NCBI GenBank assembly: GCA_036267755.1
Contig: DATAVK010000070.1
Coordinates: 1 to 30,267, forward strand
DNA: 30,267 nucleotides
Origin: DATAVK01 sp036267755
GTDB lineage: Bacteria > Actinomycetota > Actinomycetes > JAFAQI01
Direction: 5' to 3'
The notes below the pieces were generated by a model. The model was not told the origin of the DNA and did no database searches. It worked only from the letters and a program-made list of their open reading frames with translations. Each line of letters begins with the position of its first letter. Positions within the stretch are counted from its first letter, which is position 1. Positions 8,080 to 15,521 of this stretch are shown here, piece by piece. A program made the position numbers and the translations under genes.

Positions 8080-9793
8080 GTCGACCGCCCGCCTGCGGCG
8101 TCGTACCAGGCGGAACCGGCGACTGGTGGTCGGCGGTGTCGCGACCGTCGTCGTCCTGGCGGCCGGGGGAACGGCGTGGGCCGTCGCCGGCGGATCCGGT
8201 GCGTCGTACCGGACCGCGACGGTCAGTCGCGGGTCGGTTCAGCAGCTGCTGACCACGACGGGAACGCTGAGCCCACTGAACTCAGCCGACGCGGACTTTC
8301 AGGTCGCCGGCACGGTGAAGAAAATCGTGGCGCACCAAGGACAACACGTCCAGGCCGGCGCGACTCTCGCAACGCTTGACCGCACCTCGCTCGCGGCGAC
8401 GCTCGCCTCGGCACAATCGGCGTTGAGTGCCGCGGAGGCCACCCTCTCGGACGACGAGAGTGGCGAGTCGTCAACCACCGAGACCACCGCAGCAACAACA
8501 GGCAGTGGGACGGTCACCGCCACCGACTCTGCCTTCGTCGTGACCGCGGCGACGCCGTCACCGTCGCCATCGCCATCGCATGGGTCAGGTGGCGGCGGAT
8601 CGTCAGGCGGCGGCACCAGCTCGGCCACGATCACCCGCGATCAGGCGGCCGTTGTGGCCGCACAGCACAAGACCGACCTCGACCTGGCGACCGCGAAGCA
8701 GGCGCTTGCCACGACGAAAACGGCCTGCGCGACACCGGGTTCGACCGCATGCACCACCGCGGCGGCGACCCTGCTGGCCGACCAGACCACGGTCTCGAAC
8801 GACGAGAAGTCGGTGCTCAGCGCCGAGCAGACCCTCGACACCGACACCGAGAAGCTGTTGCAGTCCGGCCAGGGCACGACCAGCAGCCCGTCCCCGAGAT
8901 CGTCGAGCTCCGGATCGACGCATAGCGGATCGACACACAGCGGTTCCACTGGTTCTACCGGTTCCACCGGCGCCAGGTCCGGCGGGTCGACCCGCGTCGT
9001 CACCGCCGCCACGCTCGCCTCGGACGAGGCATCGATCGACACCGACCGCGCGACCATGGCCACTGACAAGGCCAACCTGGCGGAGGCGACGCTTACCAGC
9101 CCGATCACCGGTGAGGTGACGGCCGTGACCATCAGCAAGGGCGACGCGGTCTCCGGATCGTCGAGCTCGACCAGCCCGGCCTTCATCGTCAAGGGCTCCG
9201 GCCATGACGAGGTCACGCTCTCACTGAGTGCTACGCAGGTCCGCACCGTCGCCAAGGGAATGACAGCGACGGCGGTCCCCGACGGCTCCAGCACGACCAT
9301 CGCCGGTCACGTCATCGCGATCCGGGCAGCCGACAGCGACTCCGACTACCCCGTCATCGTGGAGCTCGACAGCTCGTCCGCCACCCTCGTCAACGGCGCC
9401 GACGCGGCGGTCAGCGTGCTCCTCGCCAGCGCCCACGACGTCGTCACCGTGCCGACATCCGCGGTCCACCGGTCAGGCTCGACGACGTACGTCGAGGTGC
9501 TGAACGGCGGCAAGGAGGTGCGCCGCACCGTCGTCACCGGAGCGGCCGGGTCCGCGCTCACCCAGATCAAGTCCGGGCTCAGCACTGGCCAGCGCGTCGT
9601 TCTCGCGAACCTCAATGCCGCAGTTCCGAGTAGCAGCAACACGGTGACCCGCACCGGTGTCGGCGGTCGCTTCGGCGGCGCCGGCGGCTTCGGCGGCGCG
9701 GGCGGCTTCGGTGGCACCGGTGGTTTCGGTGGTGGCGGGTCCGGCGGCGCTGGCGGCTTCGGTGGCGCCCGGGGCGGCGCGACCGGCAACTAG
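8072..9793 (+). CDS. Second HlyD-type membrane-fusion adaptor with Cys-paired hairpin and Gly-Phe-rich tail
   Basis: Adaptor-like protein of 573 residues. ATG 8072 is chosen because it follows a purine-rich AAGGTGGGG and starts directly with a basic segment and signal anchor (about residues 17-38). The frame remains open upstream, but only through the Gly-rich end of the lipoprotein gene. The barrel-sandwich half-motifs are present: TTTGTLSPLNSADADFQVAG, and later SPITGEVTAVTISKGDAV. Between them lies a helical region of about 250 residues with long Ser/Thr/Pro-rich linkers. That region carries Cys219 and Cys227 (CATPGSTAC) at the turn of a helical hairpin. The last 45 residues are GGFGG-rich. 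There is no ATPase or permease of its own next to it, so it probably works with the MacAB-like set just upstream. Confidence 0.82.
   Translation: MPESTARLRRRTRRNRRLVVGGVATVVVLAAGGTAWAVAGGSGASYRTATVSRGSVQQLLTTTGTLSPLNSADADFQVAGTVKKIVAHQGQHVQAGATLATLDRTSLAATLASAQSALSAAEATLSDDESGESSTTETTAATTGSGTVTATDSAFVVTAATPSPSPSPSHGSGGGGSSGGGTSSATITRDQAAVVAAQHKTDLDLATAKQALATTKTACATPGSTACTTAAATLLADQTTVSNDEKSVLSAEQTLDTDTEKLLQSGQGTTSSPSPRSSSSGSTHSGSTHSGSTGSTGSTGARSGGSTRVVTAATLASDEASIDTDRATMATDKANLAEATLTSPITGEVTAVTISKGDAVSGSSSSTSPAFIVKGSGHDEVTLSLSATQVRTVAKGMTATAVPDGSSTTIAGHVIAIRAADSDSDYPVIVELDSSSATLVNGADAAVSVLLASAHDVVTVPTSAVHRSGSTTYVEVLNGGKEVRRTVVTGAAGSALTQIKSGLSTGQRVVLANLNAAVPSSSNTVTRTGVGGRFGGAGGFGGAGGFGGTGGFGGGGSGGAGGFGGARGGATGN
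8912..8968 (+). repeat. In-frame tandem repeats (15-bp x2, then 9-bp x3)
   Basis: GGATCGACGCATAGC and GGATCGACACACAGC at 8912-8941 are followed by three 9-bp units (GGTTCCACT, GGTTCTACC, GGTTCCACC) to 8968. They encode GSTHS and GST units in a linker of the second adaptor and could vary in copy number without a frameshift. Confidence 0.75.
9655..9790 (+). repeat. Gly-Phe-rich coding repeat (adaptor 2 tail)
   Basis: GGCGGCTTCGGC-like units encode GGFGGAGGFGG-type sequence at the C-terminus of the second adaptor, matching the tail of the first adaptor in composition and period. Confidence 0.8.
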
Positions 9794-9796
9794 AAC

Positions 9797-9817
9797 CTGT
9801 TGCCCGGCAACGGTTTT
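9797..9817 (+). terminator. Candidate weak intrinsic terminator
   Basis: A 7-bp stem (CTGTTGC / GCAACGG, one G-U pair) with loop CCG is followed by four T residues. It lies between the second adaptor and the GT2 gene in an 84-bp gap. The T-tract is short, so partial termination at most is likely. Confidence 0.3.
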
Positions 9818-9877
9818 CACGACCGCCTCACAGGTTCGAGCCAGTCGCCTTTCATCGCCCCACCCGACCCTTGAGCC

Positions 9878-11086
9878 ATGACACACCCCGACATCTCGAC
9901 TGCCGACATCACGACTGCTGACGTCACGAGTCCTGCTGATGGCGGCATCCAGTCCGACCGGCCGACCACGGTCCCGGCAATCGACATCGTCGTTCCCGTC
10001 TACAACGAGGCCGCCGGACTACAGCGTTCGATCATGCGGCTTCACGACTTCCTCGAGGACGGCTTCCCGCTGTCGTGGCGGATCACGATCGTCGACAACG
10101 CGAGCACCGACCACACCTGGCCGCTGGCCTGCCAGCTCGCCCGTGAGCTTGATGGGGTGCGCGTGCTGCGGCTAGCGGAGAAGGGACGCGGCCGGGCGCT
10201 GCGCGCCGCGTGGGCGTCGAGCGACTCCCCGGTCCTCGCCTACATGGACGTCGACCTCTCGACCGACCTCTCCGGCCTGCTCCCGCTCGTCGCGCCACTG
10301 CTGTCCGAACACAGCGATGTCGCGATCGGCACGCGGCTCGCCCGCGACTCCCGGGTGAGCCGCGGTGCCAAGCGAGAGCTGATCTCCCGCTGTTACAACG
10401 TCTTGCTGCGCGGTGCCCTCGCCGCCCGCTTCTCCGACGCGCAGTGCGGCTTCAAGGCGATCCGGGCGGACCACGCGCGAGCACTACTGCCGACAGTGCG
10501 CGACCAGGAGTGGTTCTTCGACACCGAGCTGCTGGTCCGGGCCCAACGGCGCGGGCTGCGCATCCACGAAGTTCCTGTCGACTGGGTGGACGACCCCGAC
10601 TCGCGGGTCGACATCATCCCGACCGCGCTCGCCGACCTCCGCGGCGTGGCGCGGCTGCTGGCCGAGCGACGTCGCGGTCCGCTCGGCCAGCAGCTGGTCC
10701 GCTTCACGGCGATCGGCATCACCAGCACGCTCGCCTACCTGGCGCTCTACCTGGTGCTGCGCACGGCGGTACCAGCCGTCGTCGCGAACGCCGTCGCCCT
10801 GGCCGTGACGGCCGTCGCGAACACCGCGGCCAACCGGCACTTCACGTTCGGGATCCGAGACAAGCAGGGGCAGCTTCGGCACCAACTGCAGGGAATCGGC
10901 GTGTTCGCCACGGCGCTCGCCGTGACGACGGCGGCGATCGGGTTACTCCATCTCACTGACCCGCATCCGCCACGATGGCTCGAGGCCGCCGTCCTGGTGG
11001 TCGCGAACCTCGGCGCCACAGCGTTGCGGTTTCTGCTGCTGCGCGGCTGGGTCTTCGCCGGTACGACGACGGCGGCGCGGTCATGA
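9878..11086 (+). CDS. Polyprenyl-phosphate glycosyltransferase, GT2 + GtrA domains (YkcC-like)
   Basis: A membrane-associated enzyme of 402 residues. Residues about 33-250 form a GT2 dolichyl-phosphate sugar synthase domain: IDIVVPVYNEAAGL, then DNASTDHTW, EKGRGRALRAAW, the DxD-type YMDVDLSTDL, and the acceptor-side block SDAQCGFKAIRA. Residues about 265-395 form a GtrA-like domain with four helices, with the typical RFTAIGITSTLAYLALY and NRHFTFGI segments. It should transfer a sugar from a nucleotide donor to polyprenyl phosphate at the inner membrane face and help flip or present it. ATG 9878 is the first good start. The stop overlaps the GT39 gene (ATGA), giving the donor-maker and donor-user pair seen as ykcC-ykcB in Bacillus. 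Confidence 0.9.
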   Translation: MTHPDISTADITTADVTSPADGGIQSDRPTTVPAIDIVVPVYNEAAGLQRSIMRLHDFLEDGFPLSWRITIVDNASTDHTWPLACQLARELDGVRVLRLAEKGRGRALRAAWASSDSPVLAYMDVDLSTDLSGLLPLVAPLLSEHSDVAIGTRLARDSRVSRGAKRELISRCYNVLLRGALAARFSDAQCGFKAIRADHARALLPTVRDQEWFFDTELLVRAQRRGLRIHEVPVDWVDDPDSRVDIIPTALADLRGVARLLAERRRGPLGQQLVRFTAIGITSTLAYLALYLVLRTAVPAVVANAVALAVTAVANTAANRHFTFGIRDKQGQLRHQLQGIGVFATALAVTTAAIGLLHLTDPHPPRWLEAAVLVVANLGATALRFLLLRGWVFAGTTTAARS

Positions 11087-13125
11087 CACTCATCGAGCAG
11101 GTCACGCCGGCATCGGCCGACACCGCCGCACTCACGCCCACGCCGCCCGCCTCGCGGTTCCATCGGCTGTGGCGCGGCCACGATTCGGACGCGCCGTGGG
11201 CTCGTCCCGCGTTGCTCGCACTGCTGGTAGCAACGGCTGCGCTGTACCTGTGGGGACTCGGGGCGTCGGGGTGGGGGAACGCGTTCTACTCGGCGGCCGT
11301 GCAGGCCGGGTCGCACTCGTGGAAGGCGATGTTCTTCGGATCGTTCGACGCCTCGAACTTCATCACCGTCGACAAGCCACCGGCGGCGCTGTGGGTGATG
11401 GACATCTTCGCCCGAGTCTTCGGGGTAAACGCCTGGTCGATCCTGGTGCCGCAAGCACTCGAGGGCGTCGCCGCCGTGGGCCTGTTGTACGCGACGGTGC
11501 GGCGCCGGTTCGGCGCTACCGCCGGGCTGATGGCGGGCGGCGTGCTCGCCCTCACGCCGGTCGCCGTACTGATGTTCCGGTTCAACAACCCCGACCCGCT
11601 GCTGGTGCTCTGCCTGGTGGGTTCGGCGTACGCCACCGTCCGGGCACTCGAGGACGGCCGGACTCGCTGGCTGGTGCTCGCTGGGACGCTGGTCGGCTTC
11701 GGCTTCCTCGCGAAGATGATGCAAGCATTGCTCGTGGTGCCCGGCTTCGGGTTGGTGTACCTGTGCTGTGCACCGGTCAGTCTGCGTCGCCGGATTCGTG
11801 GCCTCAGCGCCGCCGGCATCGCGATCGTGGTCGCAGCCGGCTGGTGGGTCGCGGCGGTCGCCCTCATCCCGGCTGCCGACCGGCCTTACATCGGAGGATC
11901 GACCAACAACAGCATCCTCAACCTGATCTTCGGCTACAACGGTTTCGGGCGGCTCACCGGCAACGAGACCGGCAGCGTCGGTGGCACCGGCGGCACCAGC
12001 GGTCAGTGGGGACCCACCGGCATCACCCGGTTGTTCAACGCCGACTTCGGCGGCCAGATCTCCTGGCTGCTCCCCGCCGCACTCATTCTTTTCGTCACCA
12101 TGCTGGTCCTCTGGCGCCGTCTGCCGCGAACCGACGGCGGCAGAGCGCAGTTGCTGCTGTGGGGCAGCTGGCTCGTCGTCACCGGCCTCACGTTCTCGCT
12201 CAGCGAAGGCATCATCCACCCCTACTACACGGTCGCCCTCGCACCTGCGATCGGCGCCCTCGTCGGCATCGGCGCGACGGCACTGTGGTCGCGCCGCGAC
12301 GAGATTGCCGGCCGGACCGTTCTGCCCCTCACGCTTGCGGTCACGGTGGTCTGGTCCTTCGTGCTGCTCGACCGGTCGGCCACCTGGCATCCGTGGCTGC
12401 GTGACGTTGGCCTCGTCGTCGGTCTGCTGACTTCGGCCGCGATGCTCGTCACCGAGGCGTCTCGACGCCGCGTGACCACGGTGCTGGCGGTGAGCGCCAT
12501 CGTCGTCGGGCTTGCTGGCCCGGCGGCGTACGCCCTCGACACCGCGGCAACACCGCACAGCGGCTCGATCCCGAGCGCGGGACCAACGGTCACGAGCGCG
12601 ACAGGTGGCCCTGGAGGCGGCGGCGGACGGCAGGGCTTCGGCGGGGGCCAACAGCCAGCCGGCGGACAGCAAGGCTTTGCCGGAGGCGGCCAAAAGCCAG
12701 CCGGCGGAGCCGCCGGCTTCCCAGGCGGCCAGGGCGGCGGAGCCGGCGCCGGGCGGGCGGGCGGCCTCGGCGGCCTGCTCAACGCGACCACGCCGAGCCA
12801 GGCACTCGTGACGGCACTGCGTGCCGACAGCAGCTCCTACTCCTGGGTGGCGGCCACCGTCGGCTCCAACAACGCCGCCGGGCTCCAGCTTGCCTCCGGC
12901 AAGCCGATCATGGCCATCGGCGGCTTCAACGGCACGGATCCGGCACCCTCGCTCGCGCAGTTCAAGGCGTGGGTCGCGGCCGGCCGGATCCACTACTTCA
13001 TCGCGGCCGGCACCGGCGGCGCCGGTAGCTCCGGCTCAACCGTCGCCGACCAGATCAATGCGTGGGTCGCCGCGAACTACACCTCGACCACGATCGGCGG
13101 GCAGACCGTGTACGACCTGCGCTGA
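11083..13125 (+). CDS. GT39/ArnT-type membrane glycosyltransferase with Gly-Gln linker and extracytoplasmic C-terminal domain (YkcB-like)
   Basis: Multi-spanning polyprenyl-phosphate-sugar-dependent glycosyltransferase, 680 residues from ATG 11083, which overlaps the GT2 stop; the frame is open further upstream only as a shadow. The first extracytoplasmic loop carries the conserved acidic and basic residues of the ArnT/PMT fold (GSFDASNFITVDKPPAALWV). Ten or more hydrophobic helices follow to about residue 490. Residues about 508-566 are a Gly/Gln/Ala linker, and residues about 567-680 form a compact extracytoplasmic domain with ASGKPIMAIGGFNGTDPAPS and IHYFIAAGTG. It should transfer the sugar made available by the preceding GT2-GtrA protein onto an envelope acceptor, either a polymer or exported protein. 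The acceptor is unknown, but the neighbouring Ser/Thr-rich exported proteins are attractive candidates. Confidence 0.88.
   Translation: MTLIEQVTPASADTAALTPTPPASRFHRLWRGHDSDAPWARPALLALLVATAALYLWGLGASGWGNAFYSAAVQAGSHSWKAMFFGSFDASNFITVDKPPAALWVMDIFARVFGVNAWSILVPQALEGVAAVGLLYATVRRRFGATAGLMAGGVLALTPVAVLMFRFNNPDPLLVLCLVGSAYATVRALEDGRTRWLVLAGTLVGFGFLAKMMQALLVVPGFGLVYLCCAPVSLRRRIRGLSAAGIAIVVAAGWWVAAVALIPAADRPYIGGSTNNSILNLIFGYNGFGRLTGNETGSVGGTGGTSGQWGPTGITRLFNADFGGQISWLLPAALILFVTMLVLWRRLPRTDGGRAQLLLWGSWLVVTGLTFSLSEGIIHPYYTVALAPAIGALVGIGATALWSRRDEIAGRTVLPLTLAVTVVWSFVLLDRSATWHPWLRDVGLVVGLLTSAAMLVTEASRRRVTTVLAVSAIVVGLAGPAAYALDTAATPHSGSIPSAGPTVTSATGGPGGGGGRQGFGGGQQPAGGQQGFAGGGQKPAGGAAGFPGGQGGGAGAGRAGGLGGLLNATTPSQALVTALRADSSSYSWVAATVGSNNAAGLQLASGKPIMAIGGFNGTDPAPSLAQFKAWVAAGRIHYFIAAGTGGAGSSGSTVADQINAWVAANYTSTTIGGQTVYDLR
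12604..12780 (+). repeat. Gly/Gln-rich coding repeat (GT39 linker)
   Basis: Units such as GFGGGQQPAGGQQGFAGGG encode a flexible linker between the membrane part and the C-terminal domain of the GT39 protein. Its composition resembles the tails of the exporter proteins. Confidence 0.75.
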
Positions 13126-13145
13126 CGCTGCCTCACAGCAAACGG

Positions 13146-13161
13146 TCAGGTAACACCTAGG
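13146..13161 (+). promoter_or_regulatory. Direct repeat TCAGG-N6-CTAGG, candidate autoregulatory site
   Basis: Half-sites begin at 13146 (TCAGG) and 13157 (CTAGG), 11 bp apart, 62 bp before the response regulator start. The element resembles the one at 2761-2776 (13 of 18 bases identical). Confidence 0.45.
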
Positions 13162-13179
13162 TTCGGCTCATGTCGCTCA

Positions 13180-13193
13180 TCCAGCATGCTGGA
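13180..13193. promoter_or_regulatory. 14-bp perfect palindrome TCCAGCATGCTGGA
   Basis: A perfect palindrome lies 30 bp before the response regulator ATG, between the direct repeat and the start codon. It could be an operator or a leader hairpin; its role is not known. Confidence 0.4.
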
Positions 13194-13223
13194 GACAGCC
13201 GCAACCGACCGTAGGGACGCACC

Positions 13224-13943
13224 ATGTCAGCACCCGAGGCACTCCCGGCCACGGAGGCGAGACTCCTCGTCGTCGACGACGAGCCCAACATTCTGGAACT
13301 GCTGTCGGCCAGTCTGCGCTTTGCCGGCTTCGAGGTCGCGACCGCGACCAACGGCGCCGACGCCCTCGCGGTGGCGAGCAGCTTCGCGCCGGACCTGCTG
13401 GTGCTCGACGTGATGATGCCCGGCATGGACGGCTTCGAGCTGGTACGACGGCTGCGCGGTGACGGCAGCCAGACGCCGGTGCTTTTCCTCACGGCACGCG
13501 ACGCCACCGATGACAAGGTCACCGGCCTCACCCTCGGCGGCGACGACTACGTCACCAAGCCGTTCAGCCTCGAGGAAGTCATCGCCCGAGTGCGCACCGT
13601 GCTGCGTCGTACCGCTCGGGGTTCGACTGCGCCTCGGGGGTCCACGTTGGCCTTCGCGGACATCGAGCTCAACGACGACACCCACGAGGTGACGAAGGCA
13701 GGCGAGCCGGTCACGCTGTCCCCGACCGAGTTCAAGCTGCTGCGGTACTTCCTGCAGAATCCGTCGCGGGTGCTGTCGAAGTCCCAGATACTCGACCACG
13801 TCTGGCAGTACGACTTCGGTGGAGATGCCAACGTGGTGGAGTCCTACGTGTCCTACCTGCGCCGCAAAATCGACACGACCGAACCCCGGCTGCTGCAGAC
13901 CATCCGCAGTGTCGGCTACGTGCTCCGCACGCCAAGACAGTGA
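13224..13943 (+). CDS. OmpR/PhoB-family response regulator
   Basis: DNA-binding response regulator of 239 residues. The receiver domain (about residues 12-125) has the acidic pair in VVDDEPN, phospho-acceptor Asp62 in LVLDVMMPGMDGF, the Thr of LFLTARDA and Lys112 in VTKPFSLEE. A winged-helix effector domain (about 140-236) carries EPVTLSPTEFKLLRYFL and VESYVSYLRRKID, typical of OmpR-type regulators. ATG 13224 follows a purine-rich GTAGGGACG. The stop overlaps the sensor kinase start. A direct repeat and a palindrome in the 98-bp upstream region suggest autoregulation, and the similar repeat before 2822 suggests that the exporter operon is a target. Confidence 0.95.
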   Translation: MSAPEALPATEARLLVVDDEPNILELLSASLRFAGFEVATATNGADALAVASSFAPDLLVLDVMMPGMDGFELVRRLRGDGSQTPVLFLTARDATDDKVTGLTLGGDDYVTKPFSLEEVIARVRTVLRRTARGSTAPRGSTLAFADIELNDDTHEVTKAGEPVTLSPTEFKLLRYFLQNPSRVLSKSQILDHVWQYDFGGDANVVESYVSYLRRKIDTTEPRLLQTIRSVGYVLRTPRQ

Positions 13944-15451
13944 GCCGTTGGCGCGGCCCGTCGGCGCTGCGCCGCACTGTCGCCTCGATGTCGTTGCGGG
14001 TCAAGCTGGTCGCGACCATCCTGTTGCTCGCTGCCGCCGGCCTGGCTGTCGCCGGTGTAGCCACGACCGCCCAGCTGCACAGCTACCTGCTGGATCGGGT
14101 CGACGACCAGCTGCACTCAGCCACCGGCCGCATCCCCAACTTCCGGAGCACTCCGGGGTCCCCCGCGTCGAATGGAACCCCACCGAAGCCGGCACCGACC
14201 GCGTCATCGCGGGACCGCCGTACGATTCCCGGCCAGTTCTACATCGAGCAGTTCGACGAGGCGGGGCACCCGACCCAGACCCGCTCCGCCCCACTGTCCG
14301 CTCCGTCACCACCGAAGCTGCCGACCTTGACGCTGGCCGAGGTCAGGGCCCGAGGGGGTCGACCCTTCACGGTGCCGTCCACATCGGGGTCGAGCGACTG
14401 GCGGGTGGTGGTGCAGGCGTTGCCCGACAACAGCGGCAGCGTGGCCGTGGCCACGTCGCTCAGCGATCTGGACCACACGGTGGATCACCTGATCCTCATC
14501 GAGATCCTGATCGGTGTCGTCGTACTGGTGCTGGTTGGCTCCGGCGGCTGGGTCCTCATCGGTCGCTCGCTGCGTCCGCTGGTGACGGTGGAGCACACGG
14601 CGGCTGCGATCGCGGCCGGTGATCTGACCCAACGGGTGCCCGACGCACCGGAGCGGACCGAGATCGGGCGCCTGTCCCAAGCCTTGAACGGCATGCTCGC
14701 CCAGATCGAGGGCGCGTTCGCGCACGAACGAGCCTCGCAGGAGCAAGCAACCGCTTCCGAGCAACGGATGCGTCGGTTCATCGCCGACGCCAGCCACGAG
14801 CTGCGTACCCCACTCACCTCGATCCGCGGCTTCGCCGAGCTGCACCGGCTCGGCGGTGCCCCGTCGGCCGAGGAGCTCCCTGCGATGATGCGGCGGATCG
14901 AGGACGAGGCGTCCCGGATGGGCCTGCTCGTCGAGGACCTGCTGCTGCTTGCCCGGCTCGACCAGCAACGCCCGCTCGAGCGAGTGGCCGTCGACCTGGT
15001 GCCACTGGCTCGGGAAGCGGTTCACGACGCGTCCCTCCTTGCGCCCGACCGGTCGATCGACCTGCAGGTGGATAGCGGCCCGCCGCCGGTCGTGACCGGT
15101 GACGCGGCGCGGTTGCGTCAGGTGGTCAACAACCTGGTCTCCAACGCCCTCACCCACACCCCGCCCGGTACACCCGTGACAGTCCGGGTCTCGACCGAAC
15201 CGGCGGAGAGCCTTGCAGTCCTCGAGGTGTCCGACCGCGGGCCGGGGGTGCCAGATTCCGACGCCGACCGCGTGTTCGAGCGCTTCTATCGGGCAGATAC
15301 CTCTCGGAGCCGCCAAGCGGGCGGCAACGGCCTCGGGCTCTCGATCGTGGCCGGGTTGGTGGGGGCGCATGGCGGCACGGTGAGTGTGCACAACCGAGCG
15401 GGCGGCGGCGCCACGTTCCGGGCCACGCTCCCGCTGCGAATCCTTGTGTAG
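13940..15451 (+). CDS. Sensor histidine kinase
   Basis: Membrane sensor kinase of 503 residues, partner of the overlapping response regulator. A short basic N-terminus is followed by TM1 (about residues 22-44), an extracytoplasmic sensor region of about 135 residues, TM2 (about 181-205), a HAMP domain, and a HisKA dimerisation helix with the phospho-acceptor His286 in FIADASHELRTPLTSIRGF. The ATPase domain shows the N box VVNNLVSNALTHT, the G1 box SDRGPGVPD, an F-box-type region around FERFYRADTSRS, and the G2 box GNGLGLSIV. GTG 13940 lies in the preceding stop (GTGA); ATG 13988 is an in-frame alternative that starts just before TM1. The sensor region is Pro/Ser-rich and gives no clue to the signal. 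Confidence 0.95.
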   Translation: MSRWRGPSALRRTVASMSLRVKLVATILLLAAAGLAVAGVATTAQLHSYLLDRVDDQLHSATGRIPNFRSTPGSPASNGTPPKPAPTASSRDRRTIPGQFYIEQFDEAGHPTQTRSAPLSAPSPPKLPTLTLAEVRARGGRPFTVPSTSGSSDWRVVVQALPDNSGSVAVATSLSDLDHTVDHLILIEILIGVVVLVLVGSGGWVLIGRSLRPLVTVEHTAAAIAAGDLTQRVPDAPERTEIGRLSQALNGMLAQIEGAFAHERASQEQATASEQRMRRFIADASHELRTPLTSIRGFAELHRLGGAPSAEELPAMMRRIEDEASRMGLLVEDLLLLARLDQQRPLERVAVDLVPLAREAVHDASLLAPDRSIDLQVDSGPPPVVTGDAARLRQVVNNLVSNALTHTPPGTPVTVRVSTEPAESLAVLEVSDRGPGVPDSDADRVFERFYRADTSRSRQAGGNGLGLSIVAGLVGAHGGTVSVHNRAGGGATFRATLPLRILV

Positions 15452-15472
15452 TAGTCCGGACCACTTTCCACC

Positions 15473-15478
15473 TATAGT
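15473..15478 (+). promoter_or_regulatory. Candidate -10 element TATAGT
   Basis: TATAGT matches 5 of 6 bases of the primary sigma -10 consensus, 43 bp upstream of the sulfotransferase start. No convincing -35 hexamer is visible at the right spacing. Confidence 0.35.
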
Positions 15479-15521
15479 CGTTCACGGCGACGTTCTGTCC
15501 AGTCCACGCGCAGGAGCGCTC

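Noticed and set aside
4976..9790. Repetitive GGC-TTC-GGC tracts as a CRISPR-like or mobile repeat
   Set aside because: The tracts are coding, in frame and made of imperfect short codon repeats, without spacers or terminal inverted repeats.
10747..12993. A 748-codon open frame on the minus strand
   Set aside because: It is the antisense shadow of the GT2 and GT39 genes; its translation is rich in Arg, Gly, Pro and His without any domain, while the plus strand encodes clear families.
9826..13140. Shared 9-mer GCCTCACAG upstream of the GT2 gene and of the response regulator
   Set aside because: Too short, and its flanks do not match; there is no repeated half-site.
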